From: Saccharopolyspora elongata
GTDB lineage: Bacteria; Actinomycetota; Actinomycetes; Mycobacteriales; Pseudonocardiaceae
NCBI RefSeq assembly: GCF_004348985.1
Contig: NZ_SMKW01000017.1
Location: forward strand, 62,001 to 126,000
Reading direction: 5' to 3'
Length of the DNA: 64,000 nt
Shown piece by piece: positions 24,970-37,586 of the stretch (its first letter is position 1; each line of letters begins with the position of its first letter). The notes beneath the pieces were generated by a model. That model was not told the DNA's origin, ran no database searches, and saw only the letters and a program-made list of their open reading frames with translations. The position numbers and the translations under genes are program-made.

Positions 24970-25650
24970 TCAGCCGGTGGCGCGCCAGAACTGGTGCTTC
25001 TTCTCGTCGCGCACCAGGATTCCGTGGTGGGCGAGCTCGGTGCGCAGCAGCGCCGCTTCCTTGCGGTCGCGCTTGCGCAGCGCGCGGTCGCGGGCCGCCA
25101 TCAGCGCGTTGATCCGCAGCGGCAGTTCCGGGGTGTCCTCCTCCCACCGGGCGTAGTGGCCGGCGAACGGGTCGTTCTCCCGCCACGGGTAGCCGTGCTC
25201 GACGAACGCCCGGCGCAGCTTCGTCCAGTCCAAATCGGACGGTTGCCGGGCCTGCTCGGCGCCGGATTCGTCCAGCACCACCAGGTGTTTGCGGTCGAGG
25301 AACACGGAGCCGATCTCGTCGCGCGCGATGTGCTGCGTCGAGCTGCCGACGGCCAGCGTCACCCGCTCGGGCTCGACGGTGACGGTCAACCGCTCCTGCG
25401 CCATCAGCCCGGCGAAGCCGAGCCCGATGATCAAGCCGATGGCGACGGCGCCGACGGTGCCCCACGGATCGGGCACGGACGCGGCGAGCTCGAAAACGCC
25501 CTGGAACGGCGCCCACGGCAGCCCGGCGACCCAGCCAGCCGCCACCCGCAGCAGCCAGATCAGCAGCGCGCCCAGCAACGGGCAGATGAGCCAGGTGCCG
25601 TGCCGGATGAAGCGGTGCTCGGCCACGGTGGTGGCAGGTTCGGCGGCCAT
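24970..25650 (-). CDS. Membrane protein of unknown function (YqeB-like)
   Basis: 226 residues with two membrane helices near the N-terminus (WLICPLLGALLIWLLRVAAG and VGAVAIGLIIGLGFAGLMAQ), then a cytoplasmic domain rich in charged residues (ARDEIGSVFLDRKHLVVLDE, RDRALRKRDRKEAALLRTEL). It resembles actinobacterial YqeB-type proteins. I start at ATG 25650; a TTG at 25665 is possible. The third copy of the dispersed repeat lies immediately upstream, so its promoter may come from or abut the repeat. Confidence 0.75.
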   Translation of the reverse strand: MAAEPATTVAEHRFIRHGTWLICPLLGALLIWLLRVAAGWVAGLPWAPFQGVFELAASVPDPWGTVGAVAIGLIIGLGFAGLMAQERLTVTVEPERVTLAVGSSTQHIARDEIGSVFLDRKHLVVLDESGAEQARQPSDLDWTKLRRAFVEHGYPWRENDPFAGHYARWEEDTPELPLRINALMAARDRALRKRDRKEAALLRTELAHHGILVRDEKKHQFWRATG

Positions 25651-25674
25651 ACCGCCATTATCCAAATGGCTGTT

Positions 25675-25885
25675 TCCAGGCTCGTCCTACGTGGCGGTGC
25701 GGGTGGCGGCCCCCCTGCGGGAGTTGCTGCGGCCTTCTCGGCTCCGGGATCCCCGACTTATGTATGTCCAATACGCGGCGTCGGGGCTGTCCTCGCGAGA
25801 AGACCTCTGAGAACCCGCAGCGGTGCAGGCTGCGAGGGTGGGCTAAGCGGCTTCGCCGCTTCAAAACGAAGGCCAAATCGGCCTC
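25675..25885 (+). repeat. Dispersed ~200 bp repeat, copy C
   Basis: Closest to copy A (7790-8001, inverted). Shared blocks are TTTCCAGGCTCGTCCT, GTGGCGGTGCGGGT, GGCGGCCCCCCTGCGGGAG and CGAGGGTGGGCTAAGCGGCT, then the hairpin and a CCAAA..CGG(G)CCT tail. Together with the terminator it fills the 310-base gap between the YqeB-like gene and the carboxypeptidase. Confidence 0.85.
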
Positions 25886-25909
25886 GGCTGGGAGCCGCCC
25901 GGTAGGAGG

Positions 25910-25943
25910 AAGGGCCCGGGGTGCCGTGGCACCCCGGGCCCTT
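25910..25943 (-). terminator. Strong terminator hairpin after the carboxypeptidase gene
   Basis: AAGGGCCCGGGGTGCC (25910-25925) and GGCACCCCGGGCCCTT (25928-25943): a perfect stem with a minimal loop, 17 bases beyond the carboxypeptidase stop. Confidence 0.85.
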
Positions 25944-25959
25944 TTCCCCTCTCCCCGGA

Positions 25960-27231
25960 TCAGGCGCCTGCCTCGCGGATCAGGATGTCCACCGCCGCGT
26001 CGTTGCGGGCGGTCTCCTTCGCGATCACGTCGTCGGGCGGGTAGAACCCGTCGATGCCGCCGCCGTTGGCCGGGTACATCTCGAAGGTGTAGGCCAGGAT
26101 CTTGTGCTGGCCCCACATCCAGTCCAGGCTGTCGCCGTCGGTGACGTAGAGGTCGCTGGACTGCTGCGGGGTGTAGCCGTTGGTCTGGGCCATCTCGCCG
26201 CCGACCCGCGCGAACCGGTCGTACTCCTCCTGCGTCATGTCCTCGGTGACGTCGTCGGAGGTGTGCCCCATGGGCCACAGCACGAGCTCGGAGTAGGTGT
26301 GCCAGTCGATGGCGGCCTTGATCTGCTGGGCGCCGCCGACCACCCGCGAGTCGATGAAGTCGCGCATCGCCGCGGTCTCCGGCGCCGACCACTCGGCCGT
26401 GCCCCGGTAGGTCTCGCCGTTCGGGTCGTCATCGGAGCCGCCGCAGCAGCCCCACTTGTAACCCCAGTTGCGGTTGAGGTCGGTGCCGGCGTCCTGCCGG
26501 TTCTTGCGCCAGCCCTGGAACTGGCCGGACTCCACGTCGTAGGACGAGCCGTCCGGGTTGACCACCGGGATGATCCAGATCTCCCGGTTGTCGACGGCGT
26601 CCTTCACGGCCTGGTCGTTCGCGTACTCGTCGGTGAACCGGTTGGCGATGCGCAGGCACATCTCGGTGGTGAGGTGCTCGCGGGCGTGCTGGTTGCAGTT
26701 GAACAGCACCTCCGGCTCGTCCTCGTCCTGGCCGACGTTGTCGCTGATCTTCAGCACCGGGATGTCGCGGCCCTCGAAGGACTTGCCGATGCTGGACTTC
26801 GACGCGATGTCCGGGTGGTCCTTGACCACGGTGTCGAGCTCGGCGTTCATCTCGTCGAGGTTGTGGTAGCCCTCGTAGCCGGGCGGGAAGTCGCCGGGCA
26901 CCTGCTGCGCCTGCGCCGGGTTGATGCGCTTGAGCGCGTCGGCGACCTTGGTCTCGTCGTTGAGCGCGAAACCGGCCGCCCGCAGCTGCTCGGCCTGCGC
27001 AGGTGTGGCCTCCACGGTGGCCACCGCGCCGGACACCGCGATGACCTGGGCGCCGGTGCGGTTGATCTCGGTTCGCGTCTTGCTGTCGGTGTTGGGAACG
27101 GTGTAGGTGGCCAAGTCCTGGGCGGCGGTCGCCCCGGTCGGCTCCGCGGACACGCCGGCCTGGATCGGGGCCAGCAGGACCAGGCACGCGGCTGCCGCCA
27201 CGGTCACTGCCTTGCGCCGTGAGCTGAACAT
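25960..27231 (-). CDS. Secreted zinc carboxypeptidase, M14 family
   Basis: 423 residues. A signal peptide ([20 protein letters not shown], cleavage near GVSAEP) and a propeptide of about 90 residues precede the catalytic domain beginning near [10 protein letters not shown]. Zinc ligands are visible in [13 protein letters not shown] (His, Glu) and [15 protein letters not shown] (His). Substrate-binding [11 protein letters not shown] and the catalytic Glu in [11 protein letters not shown] complete the site. It resembles Streptomyces carboxypeptidase SG/T. It would remove C-terminal residues from extracellular peptides. Confidence 0.95.
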   Translation of the reverse strand: MFSSRRKAVTVAAAACLVLLAPIQAGVSAEPTGATAAQDLATYTVPNTDSKTRTEINRTGAQVIAVSGAVATVEATPAQAEQLRAAGFALNDETKVADALKRINPAQAQQVPGDFPPGYEGYHNLDEMNAELDTVVKDHPDIASKSSIGKSFEGRDIPVLKISDNVGQDEDEPEVLFNCNQHAREHLTTEMCLRIANRFTDEYANDQAVKDAVDNREIWIIPVVNPDGSSYDVESGQFQGWRKNRQDAGTDLNRNWGYKWGCCGGSDDDPNGETYRGTAEWSAPETAAMRDFIDSRVVGGAQQIKAAIDWHTYSELVLWPMGHTSDDVTEDMTQEEYDRFARVGGEMAQTNGYTPQQSSDLYVTDGDSLDWMWGQHKILAYTFEMYPANGGGIDGFYPPDDVIAKETARNDAAVDILIREAGA

Positions 27232-27257
27232 CGGGTCTCCGATCGATCACTGGTGGT

Positions 27258-27294
27258 GATGTTGGCAGGTTCTAGGAGCCGCCCGATGTTGGCA
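27258..27294. promoter_or_regulatory. Direct repeat GATGTTGGCA x2 upstream of the carboxypeptidase
   Basis: GATGTTGGCA at 27258-27267 and 27285-27294, 27 bases apart, in the divergent region between the carboxypeptidase and hisD. Read on the minus strand, TGCCAACATC lies upstream of the carboxypeptidase ATG and flanks a TAGAAC hexamer. It could be a regulator site; this is a weak call. Confidence 0.3.
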
Positions 27295-27436
27295 AGCCAC
27301 TGGCGAACAATGGTCTGCCGTTGACGTTTTCCCATTCCGCGCGTGCCCCGGGTGACCTGCGACCGGGTTCGGGGACGGCGGGGCCCGGCGGCGATTACCC
27401 TGGTCGGTGTAGCCCCCGGGTATTGGAAGGACGCAC

Positions 27437-30514
<3,078 letters not shown>

Positions 30515-30525
30515 GGGCTGGTTTT

Positions 30526-30577
30526 CGAGCGAGGGGCGTCTTCGACCAGCCGAATCGGTCGATGATGCCCCTTCTCG
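30526..30577 (+). terminator. Terminator after hisB
   Basis: An imperfect long hairpin: CGAGCGAGGGGC...TTCGACC pairs with GGTCGATGAT...GCCCCTTCTCG, followed by TTTTCCC. It begins 12 bases after the hisB stop. Confidence 0.65.
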
Positions 30578-30633
30578 TTTTCCCTTTGGTATGACAGTGC
30601 GGAAGGTTCGCACTGGATCGAGGGGATCTGCCG

Positions 30634-33600
30634 GTGGCGCGTCAGGAACGTCCGCTTCGCGACTTCACGCTGCTGCTGTACGGCGCAGGGCTCGGGTTCC
30701 TGACGAACCTGGCGACCAACAGCGCGGAGGGATGGGGGCCGCCGTTCAACCTGATCCGCGACCATTCCGAGTACCTGCTGGGCGCGGGCGTGGTGGTGCC
30801 GGCGGCGTATTACGTGTGGCGTCAGCGGAAACTGAGCACCGCGCACGAGTGGGACGCCGGCAAGCAGGGCAACCCGTACCCGGGCCTGCAGTCCTTCGGC
30901 CCGGAGCACGAGAAGGTCTTCTTCGGCCGCGACCGGGCCAAGCAGGAGTTGTACGAGAAGCTGGGTGTGCCGGGCGGCGGCCCGGAAGACCGGTTCCTGC
31001 TGGTCGCGGGCTCTTCGGGGTCGGGCAAGTCGTCGCTGGTCAACGCCGGACTGGCGAGCCTGTTGCGGCGGCGGCACTGGTCGTTCAGCTCTCCCCTCAA
31101 GCCGGGTCGGGATCCTTTCGGCGAATTGGTGCACGTCCTGCAGGGCGAGCTGTCGCGGGCCGAGGGCGACGTGCTGATCCGCGGCCTGCGTGCCGAGGCT
31201 CGGCGCGCGCTGGAACGGTTGCGGAGCACGGACGATCCGCGTTCGGAGCGGCCGGAGGTGCTCGACTCGCTGCTGCGCCGCATGCTGAACACGAACCGCC
31301 CGGCGGCGCTCCTGATCGACCAGGCCGAGGAACTGGTGACGCAGGTCGACGCCCAAACCCGCCAGGAGTTCATGGCGCTGCTGCATGCGGCGCTGGCGGA
31401 CAACCGGCGGCTGCACGTGGTGGCGACGATGCGCGCGGAGTTCATCGCGGACTTCCTGCCGGAACCCAGTGGTGCCCTGCTGCGGAATCCGTACTTCGTG
31501 ACCCGCCTGAACCGCGCGGAACTTCGCCAGATCATCACCGTCCCGGCCCGCAAGGCCGGAGTGGAGATCGAGCGGGACGCGGTGGACGCGATGGTCGACG
31601 ACGCGACCGAGGCCGGTGCCGACGTCCTGCCGCTGCTGGCCCACCTGCTGCACAACCTGTACGAGGACTTCGGCGGCGACGGCCGGATCACGCTGCAGGA
31701 GTACGAGGAATCCGGCCGGGTGGAGAAGGCGATCTCCTCCACCGCGGACAAGGTGCTGGCGAGGTTGTCGAGGCAGTACGACGAGGAGAAGGTGATGCGG
31801 ACCCTGCTGCGGTTCGTGTCCTGGGCGTCGCACGCCGAAGACCCCACGCGGAACCGGGTCCGCGTGGACGACCTCGACGCCGACGAACAGCACATCGTCC
31901 AAGAGTTCCTGGAAGAACGGCTACTGGTCGACGGCGCCGAAGGTGAACGCGACATCGCGCACGAAGCCCTGCTGCGGCAATGGGAACCTCTTCGCGAACG
32001 GGTGGAGGAACAACGGCCGCTGCTGCGGCAGCGCACCGTTTTCGAACAGCGAGCCCTGGAGTGGGAGCAGTCGGGTCGGGAAGCGGACCTGCTGCTCCCG
32101 GAGAGCCAGGTCGACGCCGCGCTGGCGGTGGAAACGAAGGTCGAGTGCTCGAAGCTGTTGGGCGAGTATTGCGCCGCGTCGAGCGAAGCCAGGAGCAGAG
32201 CGCTTCGCCAGCGGGCGATCAACCTGGCGGCCACGTCGGATCAGCTGCGGGAATCGAGTCCGCAAACCGGCCTGATTCTGGCGCGGGAGGCGGTGGAGCT
32301 CAGCTCGGACCGGTCTACGGCTTTGAGCCTGTGGGCGCGGTTGCGTGATCCTCTGGTGTGGAGCGCGCATCGGCACGCGAGTGATGTGCTGGACGTCTGG
32401 TGGGATGACAGCGGCCGCCTCCACGCAGTGGATCGCAACGGCATGGCCATGGTTCACGACTTGAACAGCGTTGATCCCGTGATGACGAGACGCTTTCTCG
32501 GCGCGCGGGGATTCTCGGCTGCGGCGTGGTCGGACAGTGCGAGGCTCGTGTACGGCACGTCGAACGGGGACGTCGGCACCTGGGACCTGGACTCGGATGG
32601 CGGCATCCTCCACTACCAGCATGACAAGGCAGTCCGGTCGGTTTCGCTCTCATCGCGGAACTGGATCGCTAGTGGTGGCCAGGACAAGGTGGTTCTCGTC
32701 CACGATTCGGGCGGCTCGGGGCCTCGCCCGGTCCACGAGCATTCGGAAACGGTGACGGCCGTTGCCTGGTCACCGGACGGCACCTTGCTCGCCAGCTGTT
32801 CCGAGGACGGAGCAGTGCAGTTGTGGGATTCGCGCACGGGCGAGTCGCGGATCCTCCACGCGCACCTCGGTCAAGCGACATGTCTCGCGTGGTCGGCCGA
32901 CGGCTGGCTGGCCAGTGGAGGAGAGAGCAGCACCGTCAAGGTTTGCGATGTCCGCAGCGGCAGCGCGGAGGTGATTCGCGAATACACGGGCTATCCCGTC
33001 GTGCAGGGCCTGGCTTGGTCTTCTGACGGGCGCCTGGCCATCGCGCGGTCGACGTTCTCCGGCTGCGTGCTCTCCCTGTGGAACCGGAGGAAAAGAAGTT
33101 CAGCGGTGCTTCGGTACCGTCCAGGCCCGGACGTGGTGTTGATGTCCTGGCAGCAGGGGAAGGGCTTGACCGTGGCTCAGCGCAACGGAGCGCTGGCCGT
33201 GCTCAGTCCGGACGACCACCATACGAACATGTCTCAGGCTTGGCAGCCGAGCGAGGTCACAGCTGGAGCCGCAAGCAGCACGGCGTTGTTCACGTTGGCG
33301 CGAGACGGGCATCTTCGACGCGCTTCGGCATCCGGCCGCGCGGCGGTTATCGGAACTGAGAAGCACTTCGGCGACGCCGACCAGCTGGCTTGGTCGTCGA
33401 ACGGGATTTTGGCCAGCGCGTCTGCAATCTCCGGGGACAACGCGTTGCGGATCTGGGACCCGCGCACGCAGGAATCCAGAAGGGTGCACACGCACGACCA
33501 GCCCATCAATTCGATCGCCTGGTCCGCAGATGGAAAGCTGCTCGCCAGTGGTGGCGATGATCAGGTCGTGCGGGTGTCGGATCACGATGCAGGTGTCACC

Positions 33601-35112
33601 CGGGTAGTTCATGAATCTGCCAGGGCGATCTCCGCCGTTGCCTGGTCGCCGAGCGGAGTACTGGCCAGCGGGTCGCACGACGGGAAGGTCCGGATCTGGG
33701 ATCTCCGGACGGGGGCCACCCGGGTGGTCTTGACGCACTCCGACTGGGTGCGCGCGATCGCTTGGTCGCCGGACGGGTTGCTGGCCAGCGGGGGCGACGA
33801 CGGCGTGGTGCAGCTGTGGGATCCCGCAACCGATACCGCGCACGTCGTGCTCCGGCAGCCCGGGTGGGTTCGGTCGCTCGCCTGGTCCGACAAGGGGTCG
33901 CTCGCCTGCGGGTGCGACAAGGTCGTCAGCATCTGGGGGCGTTCGCAAAGCCTCCCCGTAGAGGTCGCAGAACACGACGTTCGATTCCTGGCGTGGTCCC
34001 CGCAGGGAGAGCTCGCCAGTGGCTGGGAGAACGGGGAAGTCCGTCTGTTCCGAGGGGACGTCGGCGGTCGCAGCGAATCTCATGCACTGCATCGGCATCC
34101 TGACTCCGTCTCTTCGCTCGTCTGGTCGCGTGGAGGTGTTCTCGCGAGCACCAGCGGCGACGACGAGGTGTTCGTGTGGGACTCCAGTTCGGACACCGTG
34201 CGAGGGCTGAAGAGTGCGCAGCGATCTCTGGCGGTCGCGTGGTCCCCGCAGGGAGAATTGACCACAGCGGACGGCGACGCGCGGATCCGGATCTGGAAGC
34301 CTGACTTCGAGCAGCACCGCGAGGTGCGGCACCACGGCGGGCCGGCCGGGTCCATCGCGATCAGCGGCAGTCGAAAGATCGCCACAGGCGGATACGACGG
34401 AGAGATCCGGCTCTGGAACGAGGAGACGGGTTCGTCCCAGGTCGTGCTTCGGACCGGGCAACAAGTGGCGGCTCTGGCGTGGGCCGCGGACGGGCGCTTG
34501 GCGTACGTCAAATCAGGTGAGCAGGAAATCGAGATCTGGGCCCCGGACACCGGGAGCGCGACGGCGTGGTCCCGTACGAGCCAGATCGATGCCATGGCCT
34601 GGAGCAGTCGCGGCGTGCTTGCAACCGGTGGACCCGACTTTGTCGTCCGCCTCTGGGAGCCGGGCAACATGAGGCCGCGCGAGCTCCGCCGGCACACCGC
34701 CCCGGTGCACGCCCTGCTCTGGATTGCCGATGACCGGCTGGTCACGGGCGGTGCCGATGGGCTGCTGGTGTGGGATACCACCACTGGTCAGGTGGTCGTC
34801 ATCGGCGATGAGGTGGAGATCTCCCGGCTGGGTTGGTCTCCGGGGATGCCCCTGGCCAGCGCTGACCGAGAAGGCCGAATCCGCTTGTGGGACCTGGAAA
34901 CGGGGAATGTCGTCGCAACCGTGCCAGCGCATGACGAGCGGATCGTCGCGCTTGGTTGGCTCGACGGCGGCCGGCTGGTCAGCGCCGGTGAGGATCGCTT
35001 GGCCCTGACCTGGACGGTGGAGACCGACGCCGAGGCCCTGCTCCGCGAGGCGGATGAGCGCGGCGTGCGGCGGCTCACCGATCAGGAGCGCGTCCGCTTC
35101 GGTCTGGCCTGA
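30634..35112 (+). CDS. Membrane-anchored STAND NTPase (nSTAND1-like) with about 21 WD40 repeats
   Basis: 1492 residues. Two N-terminal hydrophobic segments (about 10-30 and 46-63) precede the nSTAND entry motif NPYPGLQSFGPEHEKVFFGR. The P-loop is GSSGSGKSS (126-134, Lys132), Walker B is ALLIDQAEEL (about 225-234), and a helical arm with EYEESGRVEKAISSTADKVL follows. From about residue 570 to the end there are 20-22 WD40 units (LAWS..G.LASGG.D..VRLWD), enough for three seven-bladed propellers. STAND proteins are signal sensors that oligomerise on ligand binding; some are antiviral or death switches. GTG start after GAGGGGA. No separate effector domain is visible. Confidence 0.9.
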   Translation: MARQERPLRDFTLLLYGAGLGFLTNLATNSAEGWGPPFNLIRDHSEYLLGAGVVVPAAYYVWRQRKLSTAHEWDAGKQGNPYPGLQSFGPEHEKVFFGRDRAKQELYEKLGVPGGGPEDRFLLVAGSSGSGKSSLVNAGLASLLRRRHWSFSSPLKPGRDPFGELVHVLQGELSRAEGDVLIRGLRAEARRALERLRSTDDPRSERPEVLDSLLRRMLNTNRPAALLIDQAEELVTQVDAQTRQEFMALLHAALADNRRLHVVATMRAEFIADFLPEPSGALLRNPYFVTRLNRAELRQIITVPARKAGVEIERDAVDAMVDDATEAGADVLPLLAHLLHNLYEDFGGDGRITLQEYEESGRVEKAISSTADKVLARLSRQYDEEKVMRTLLRFVSWASHAEDPTRNRVRVDDLDADEQHIVQEFLEERLLVDGAEGERDIAHEALLRQWEPLRERVEEQRPLLRQRTVFEQRALEWEQSGREADLLLPESQVDAALAVETKVECSKLLGEYCAASSEARSRALRQRAINLAATSDQLRESSPQTGLILAREAVELSSDRSTALSLWARLRDPLVWSAHRHASDVLDVWWDDSGRLHAVDRNGMAMVHDLNSVDPVMTRRFLGARGFSAAAWSDSARLVYGTSNGDVGTWDLDSDGGILHYQHDKAVRSVSLSSRNWIASGGQDKVVLVHDSGGSGPRPVHEHSETVTAVAWSPDGTLLASCSEDGAVQLWDSRTGESRILHAHLGQATCLAWSADGWLASGGESSTVKVCDVRSGSAEVIREYTGYPVVQGLAWSSDGRLAIARSTFSGCVLSLWNRRKRSSAVLRYRPGPDVVLMSWQQGKGLTVAQRNGALAVLSPDDHHTNMSQAWQPSEVTAGAASSTALFTLARDGHLRRASASGRAAVIGTEKHFGDADQLAWSSNGILASASAISGDNALRIWDPRTQESRRVHTHDQPINSIAWSADGKLLASGGDDQVVRVSDHDAGVTRVVHESARAISAVAWSPSGVLASGSHDGKVRIWDLRTGATRVVLTHSDWVRAIAWSPDGLLASGGDDGVVQLWDPATDTAHVVLRQPGWVRSLAWSDKGSLACGCDKVVSIWGRSQSLPVEVAEHDVRFLAWSPQGELASGWENGEVRLFRGDVGGRSESHALHRHPDSVSSLVWSRGGVLASTSGDDEVFVWDSSSDTVRGLKSAQRSLAVAWSPQGELTTADGDARIRIWKPDFEQHREVRHHGGPAGSIAISGSRKIATGGYDGEIRLWNEETGSSQVVLRTGQQVAALAWAADGRLAYVKSGEQEIEIWAPDTGSATAWSRTSQIDAMAWSSRGVLATGGPDFVVRLWEPGNMRPRELRRHTAPVHALLWIADDRLVTGGADGLLVWDTTTGQVVVIGDEVEISRLGWSPGMPLASADREGRIRLWDLETGNVVATVPAHDERIVALGWLDGGRLVSAGEDRLALTWTVETDAEALLREADERGVRRLTDQERVRFGLA

Positions 35113-35234
35113 TAACCACGGAACGTGGTGTTAGGAATGCCTACCGTTGCGCCGTTTGGCTGACGCCGGTGGTTCACCGTTGCGTCACTGCGGGTCTTAC
35201 GCCGCTTGGCTTTCTTCGGTGACGATGTCCGCTC

Positions 35235-37325
35235 GTGACTGAGGTTTCTCGACGTCGGGTGTTGGCCGGTGCCGCCGGTGTGGCCGGTGGCGTTGCCGCC
35301 GCTTCGCTGCTGCCGCCCTCGCTGCACCAGGCCATGGCGAAGCAGGTTCCCCAGGGCGGGCTGGATGCTGTCGAGCACGTCATCGTGCTCATGCAGGAGA
35401 ACCGCTCCTTCGACCACTACTACGGCACGCTGCGCGGGGTTCGCGGCTACGGCGACCGGTTGCCGTTGCAGCAGCCCGATGGGCGGTCCGTCTTCCAGCA
35501 GCCCGCCATCGGCGGCGAGGTGCTGCCGTTCTCGCTGCGGCAGGGCGCCGAGCGGGAGGGGCGGCCGGTTTCCGACATCCAGTACCTCGGCGACCTCGAC
35601 CACAGCTGGGGCGGCAGCGGCAAGGCCTGGGCGGGCGGCTGGAACAACGACTGGGTCGCCGCGAAGACCTCCGCCACCATGACCTACTACGAGCGGCAGG
35701 ACATCCCGCTGCAGTACGAGCTGGCCGACACCTTCACCATCTGCGACGCCTACCACTGCTCGGTCTTCGGCTCCACCAACCCGAACCGGAACTACCTGTT
35801 CTCCGGCACCACCGGCTACGAGCCGGGCACCACCAAGCGGGCCGTCACCAACGCCGCCTACAGCTACGACCACGCCGGCTACGAGTGGACGACGTACCCG
35901 GAGCGGCTGGAGAAGGCCGGGGTGCCCTGGCAGATCTACCAGGAGTGGGACAACTTCACCGACAACTCCGTCGAGTACTTCAAGACGTTCAAGGCGATCG
36001 GCCGCAAGATGCTCGCCGCGGTGGACGGCGAGTTCCGCACCACCGAGGAGTTCTACACCGCCCTGTTCGACAAGCCGGCCCAGGAGCAGCAGCGGCTGCT
36101 CAAGCAGCTGGAGGCGGGCCGGGATGCGCTGACCGACGTCGAGCGCAGCCTGTTCGACCGCGCGATGTACCGCAGCAGGCCGGGCACCCTCGTCGAGCGG
36201 CTCCGAGCCGACATCGAGGCGGACCGGCTGCCGAAGGTGGTGTGGCTGGTTCCGTCCGCTGTGGACTCCGAACACCCGGGCAGCTCCACGCCGGTCGGCA
36301 GCGCCAACCTGATCTACGAGGTGCTGGACGCGATCGCCGACCCGAAGATCTGGTCGAAGACCGCGCTGCTGCTCAACTTCGACGAGAACGACGGCTTCTT
36401 CGACCACGTGCCGCCGCCGGTGCCGCCGAAGCCCGAATCCGGCGAGGGCGACGACCACTTCGAGGGCCGGCCGATCGGCCTCGGCCCGCGGGTGCCGATG
36501 ACCGTGGTGTCGCCGTGGACGATCGGCGGCTTCGTCAACTCCGAGGTCTTCGACCACACGTCGGTGCTGCGCCTGCTGGAGCGCTGGACGGGCGTGCAGG
36601 AGCCGAACATCAGCTCCTGGCGGCGCACCGCGTGCGGCGACCTGACCTCGGTGTTCGACTTCGAGAACGCGGCGAAGCCGCCGAAGCCCGCCGAGCCGGG
36701 CCCGGTGCCGGAGCCGATCAAGCGCTGGCACCCCAAGCCGCCGGCGGAGCAGGCGCTCCCGCTGCAGGAGCAGGGCCGCAGCCCGGCGCGGGCCCTGCCG
36801 TACCAGCCGCAGGTCTCCGCCGCGCTGAACGGGGAAGCGGTGGCGCTGCGGCTGGGCAACGCCGGCGCCGGATCGGCGCACTTCGCGATCTACGCGTACG
36901 CGGGCGAGCTGCCCGGACCGTCCCATGTGGACGTTCGTGGCGAGAAGGTGGTGAACGTGCCGGCGAAGGAGGAGTACCGGCTCGCGGTGCAGGGGCCGAA
37001 CCGCTTCTGGTTCGAGCTGAGCGGCTCCCGCGACGGCAAGGCCGCGGGCCTCGACGTGCGGACGAACCCCGACGCCCGCACCGGCGGCCTGTCGCTGGAA
37101 CTGCGCAACAGCGGCGCCGAGCCGATCACGGTGCGCCTGCGCTCCCTGGGCTACGCGCCCGGCGAGCAGCGCGAGGTCCGGCTCGCCGCGGGCGGCGCGG
37201 AGTCCGTGACGTGGCCGACGGACCAGGGCTGGTACGACGTCGAGGTGACGGCAGCGCAGGACCGGTCGTTCCGGCGCCGGGCCACCGGCCGCGTCGAGAA
37301 CGGAGCCCCGGGCGTCACCGGCTGA
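35235..37325 (+). CDS. Phosphocholine-type phospholipase C, Tat-exported
   Basis: 696 residues. A twin-arginine signal (VSRRRVLAGAAGVAGGVAAA) predicts folded export. The phosphoesterase-family opening VIVLMQENRSFDHYYGTLRG is followed by FGSTNPNRNYLFSG, LLNFDENDGFFDHVPPP and TVVSPWTIGGFVNSEVFDHT. Two C-terminal DUF756-type beta domains span about residue 500-690 (PQVSAALNGEAVALRLGN). It resembles PlcC/PlcN enzymes that cleave phosphatidylcholine outside the cell. Phosphate control is usual for the family, but I see no PhoP box. GTG start. Confidence 0.94.
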   Translation: MTEVSRRRVLAGAAGVAGGVAAASLLPPSLHQAMAKQVPQGGLDAVEHVIVLMQENRSFDHYYGTLRGVRGYGDRLPLQQPDGRSVFQQPAIGGEVLPFSLRQGAEREGRPVSDIQYLGDLDHSWGGSGKAWAGGWNNDWVAAKTSATMTYYERQDIPLQYELADTFTICDAYHCSVFGSTNPNRNYLFSGTTGYEPGTTKRAVTNAAYSYDHAGYEWTTYPERLEKAGVPWQIYQEWDNFTDNSVEYFKTFKAIGRKMLAAVDGEFRTTEEFYTALFDKPAQEQQRLLKQLEAGRDALTDVERSLFDRAMYRSRPGTLVERLRADIEADRLPKVVWLVPSAVDSEHPGSSTPVGSANLIYEVLDAIADPKIWSKTALLLNFDENDGFFDHVPPPVPPKPESGEGDDHFEGRPIGLGPRVPMTVVSPWTIGGFVNSEVFDHTSVLRLLERWTGVQEPNISSWRRTACGDLTSVFDFENAAKPPKPAEPGPVPEPIKRWHPKPPAEQALPLQEQGRSPARALPYQPQVSAALNGEAVALRLGNAGAGSAHFAIYAYAGELPGPSHVDVRGEKVVNVPAKEEYRLAVQGPNRFWFELSGSRDGKAAGLDVRTNPDARTGGLSLELRNSGAEPITVRLRSLGYAPGEQREVRLAAGGAESVTWPTDQGWYDVEVTAAQDRSFRRRATGRVENGAPGVTG

Positions 37326-37368
37326 GCCCGCGCCCCTCGGTACGCTGGCCGGGTTGAGGGGAGTGGTG

Positions 37369-37527
37369 ATGCAGAGCTACCTGCCGATCATCCTGCTGGC
37401 CGTCGCGGGTTTCCTGATCGGCGGCGTCTACGCGACGTGGAAGACCGCCCGGTTCTTCGCCGTGGTGCTCGCGGTCGCCGCGCTGATGGCCATCGTCGGC
37501 GGCATCGGCTGGATGATCTACGGCTGA
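37369..37527 (+). CDS. Small two-helix membrane protein, 52 residues
   Basis: ATG at 37369 follows GAGGGGAG. The product is almost all hydrophobic: SYLPIILLAVAGFLIGGVYA, a short WKTAR cytoplasmic turn, then FFAVVLAVAALMAIVGGIGW. It ends 13 bases before a strong bidirectional terminator. Function unknown; size, RBS and amphipathic turn support a real gene. Confidence 0.7.
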   Translation: MQSYLPIILLAVAGFLIGGVYATWKTARFFAVVLAVAALMAIVGGIGWMIYG

Positions 37528-37540
37528 GCCTGAACGCGCG

Positions 37541-37573
37541 AAGGGCGCCTCCGAACGAATCGGAGGCGCCCTT
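37541..37573. terminator. Bidirectional terminator
   Basis: AAGGGCGCCTCCGA (37541-37554), 5-base loop, TCGGAGGCGCCCTT (37560-37573): a perfect 14-bp stem between the small membrane protein and convergent dctA. Confidence 0.85.
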
Positions 37574-37586
37574 CTGCTGTGGAGCG

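Noticed and set aside
25675..25885. A short protein-coding gene inside the dispersed repeat (frame containing LRDPRL and YVQYAASGLSS)
   Set aside because: The frame is shared by the three copies because the DNA is repeated, but it lacks a consistent start or ribosome-binding site and is disrupted relative to flanks; other frames are equally open.
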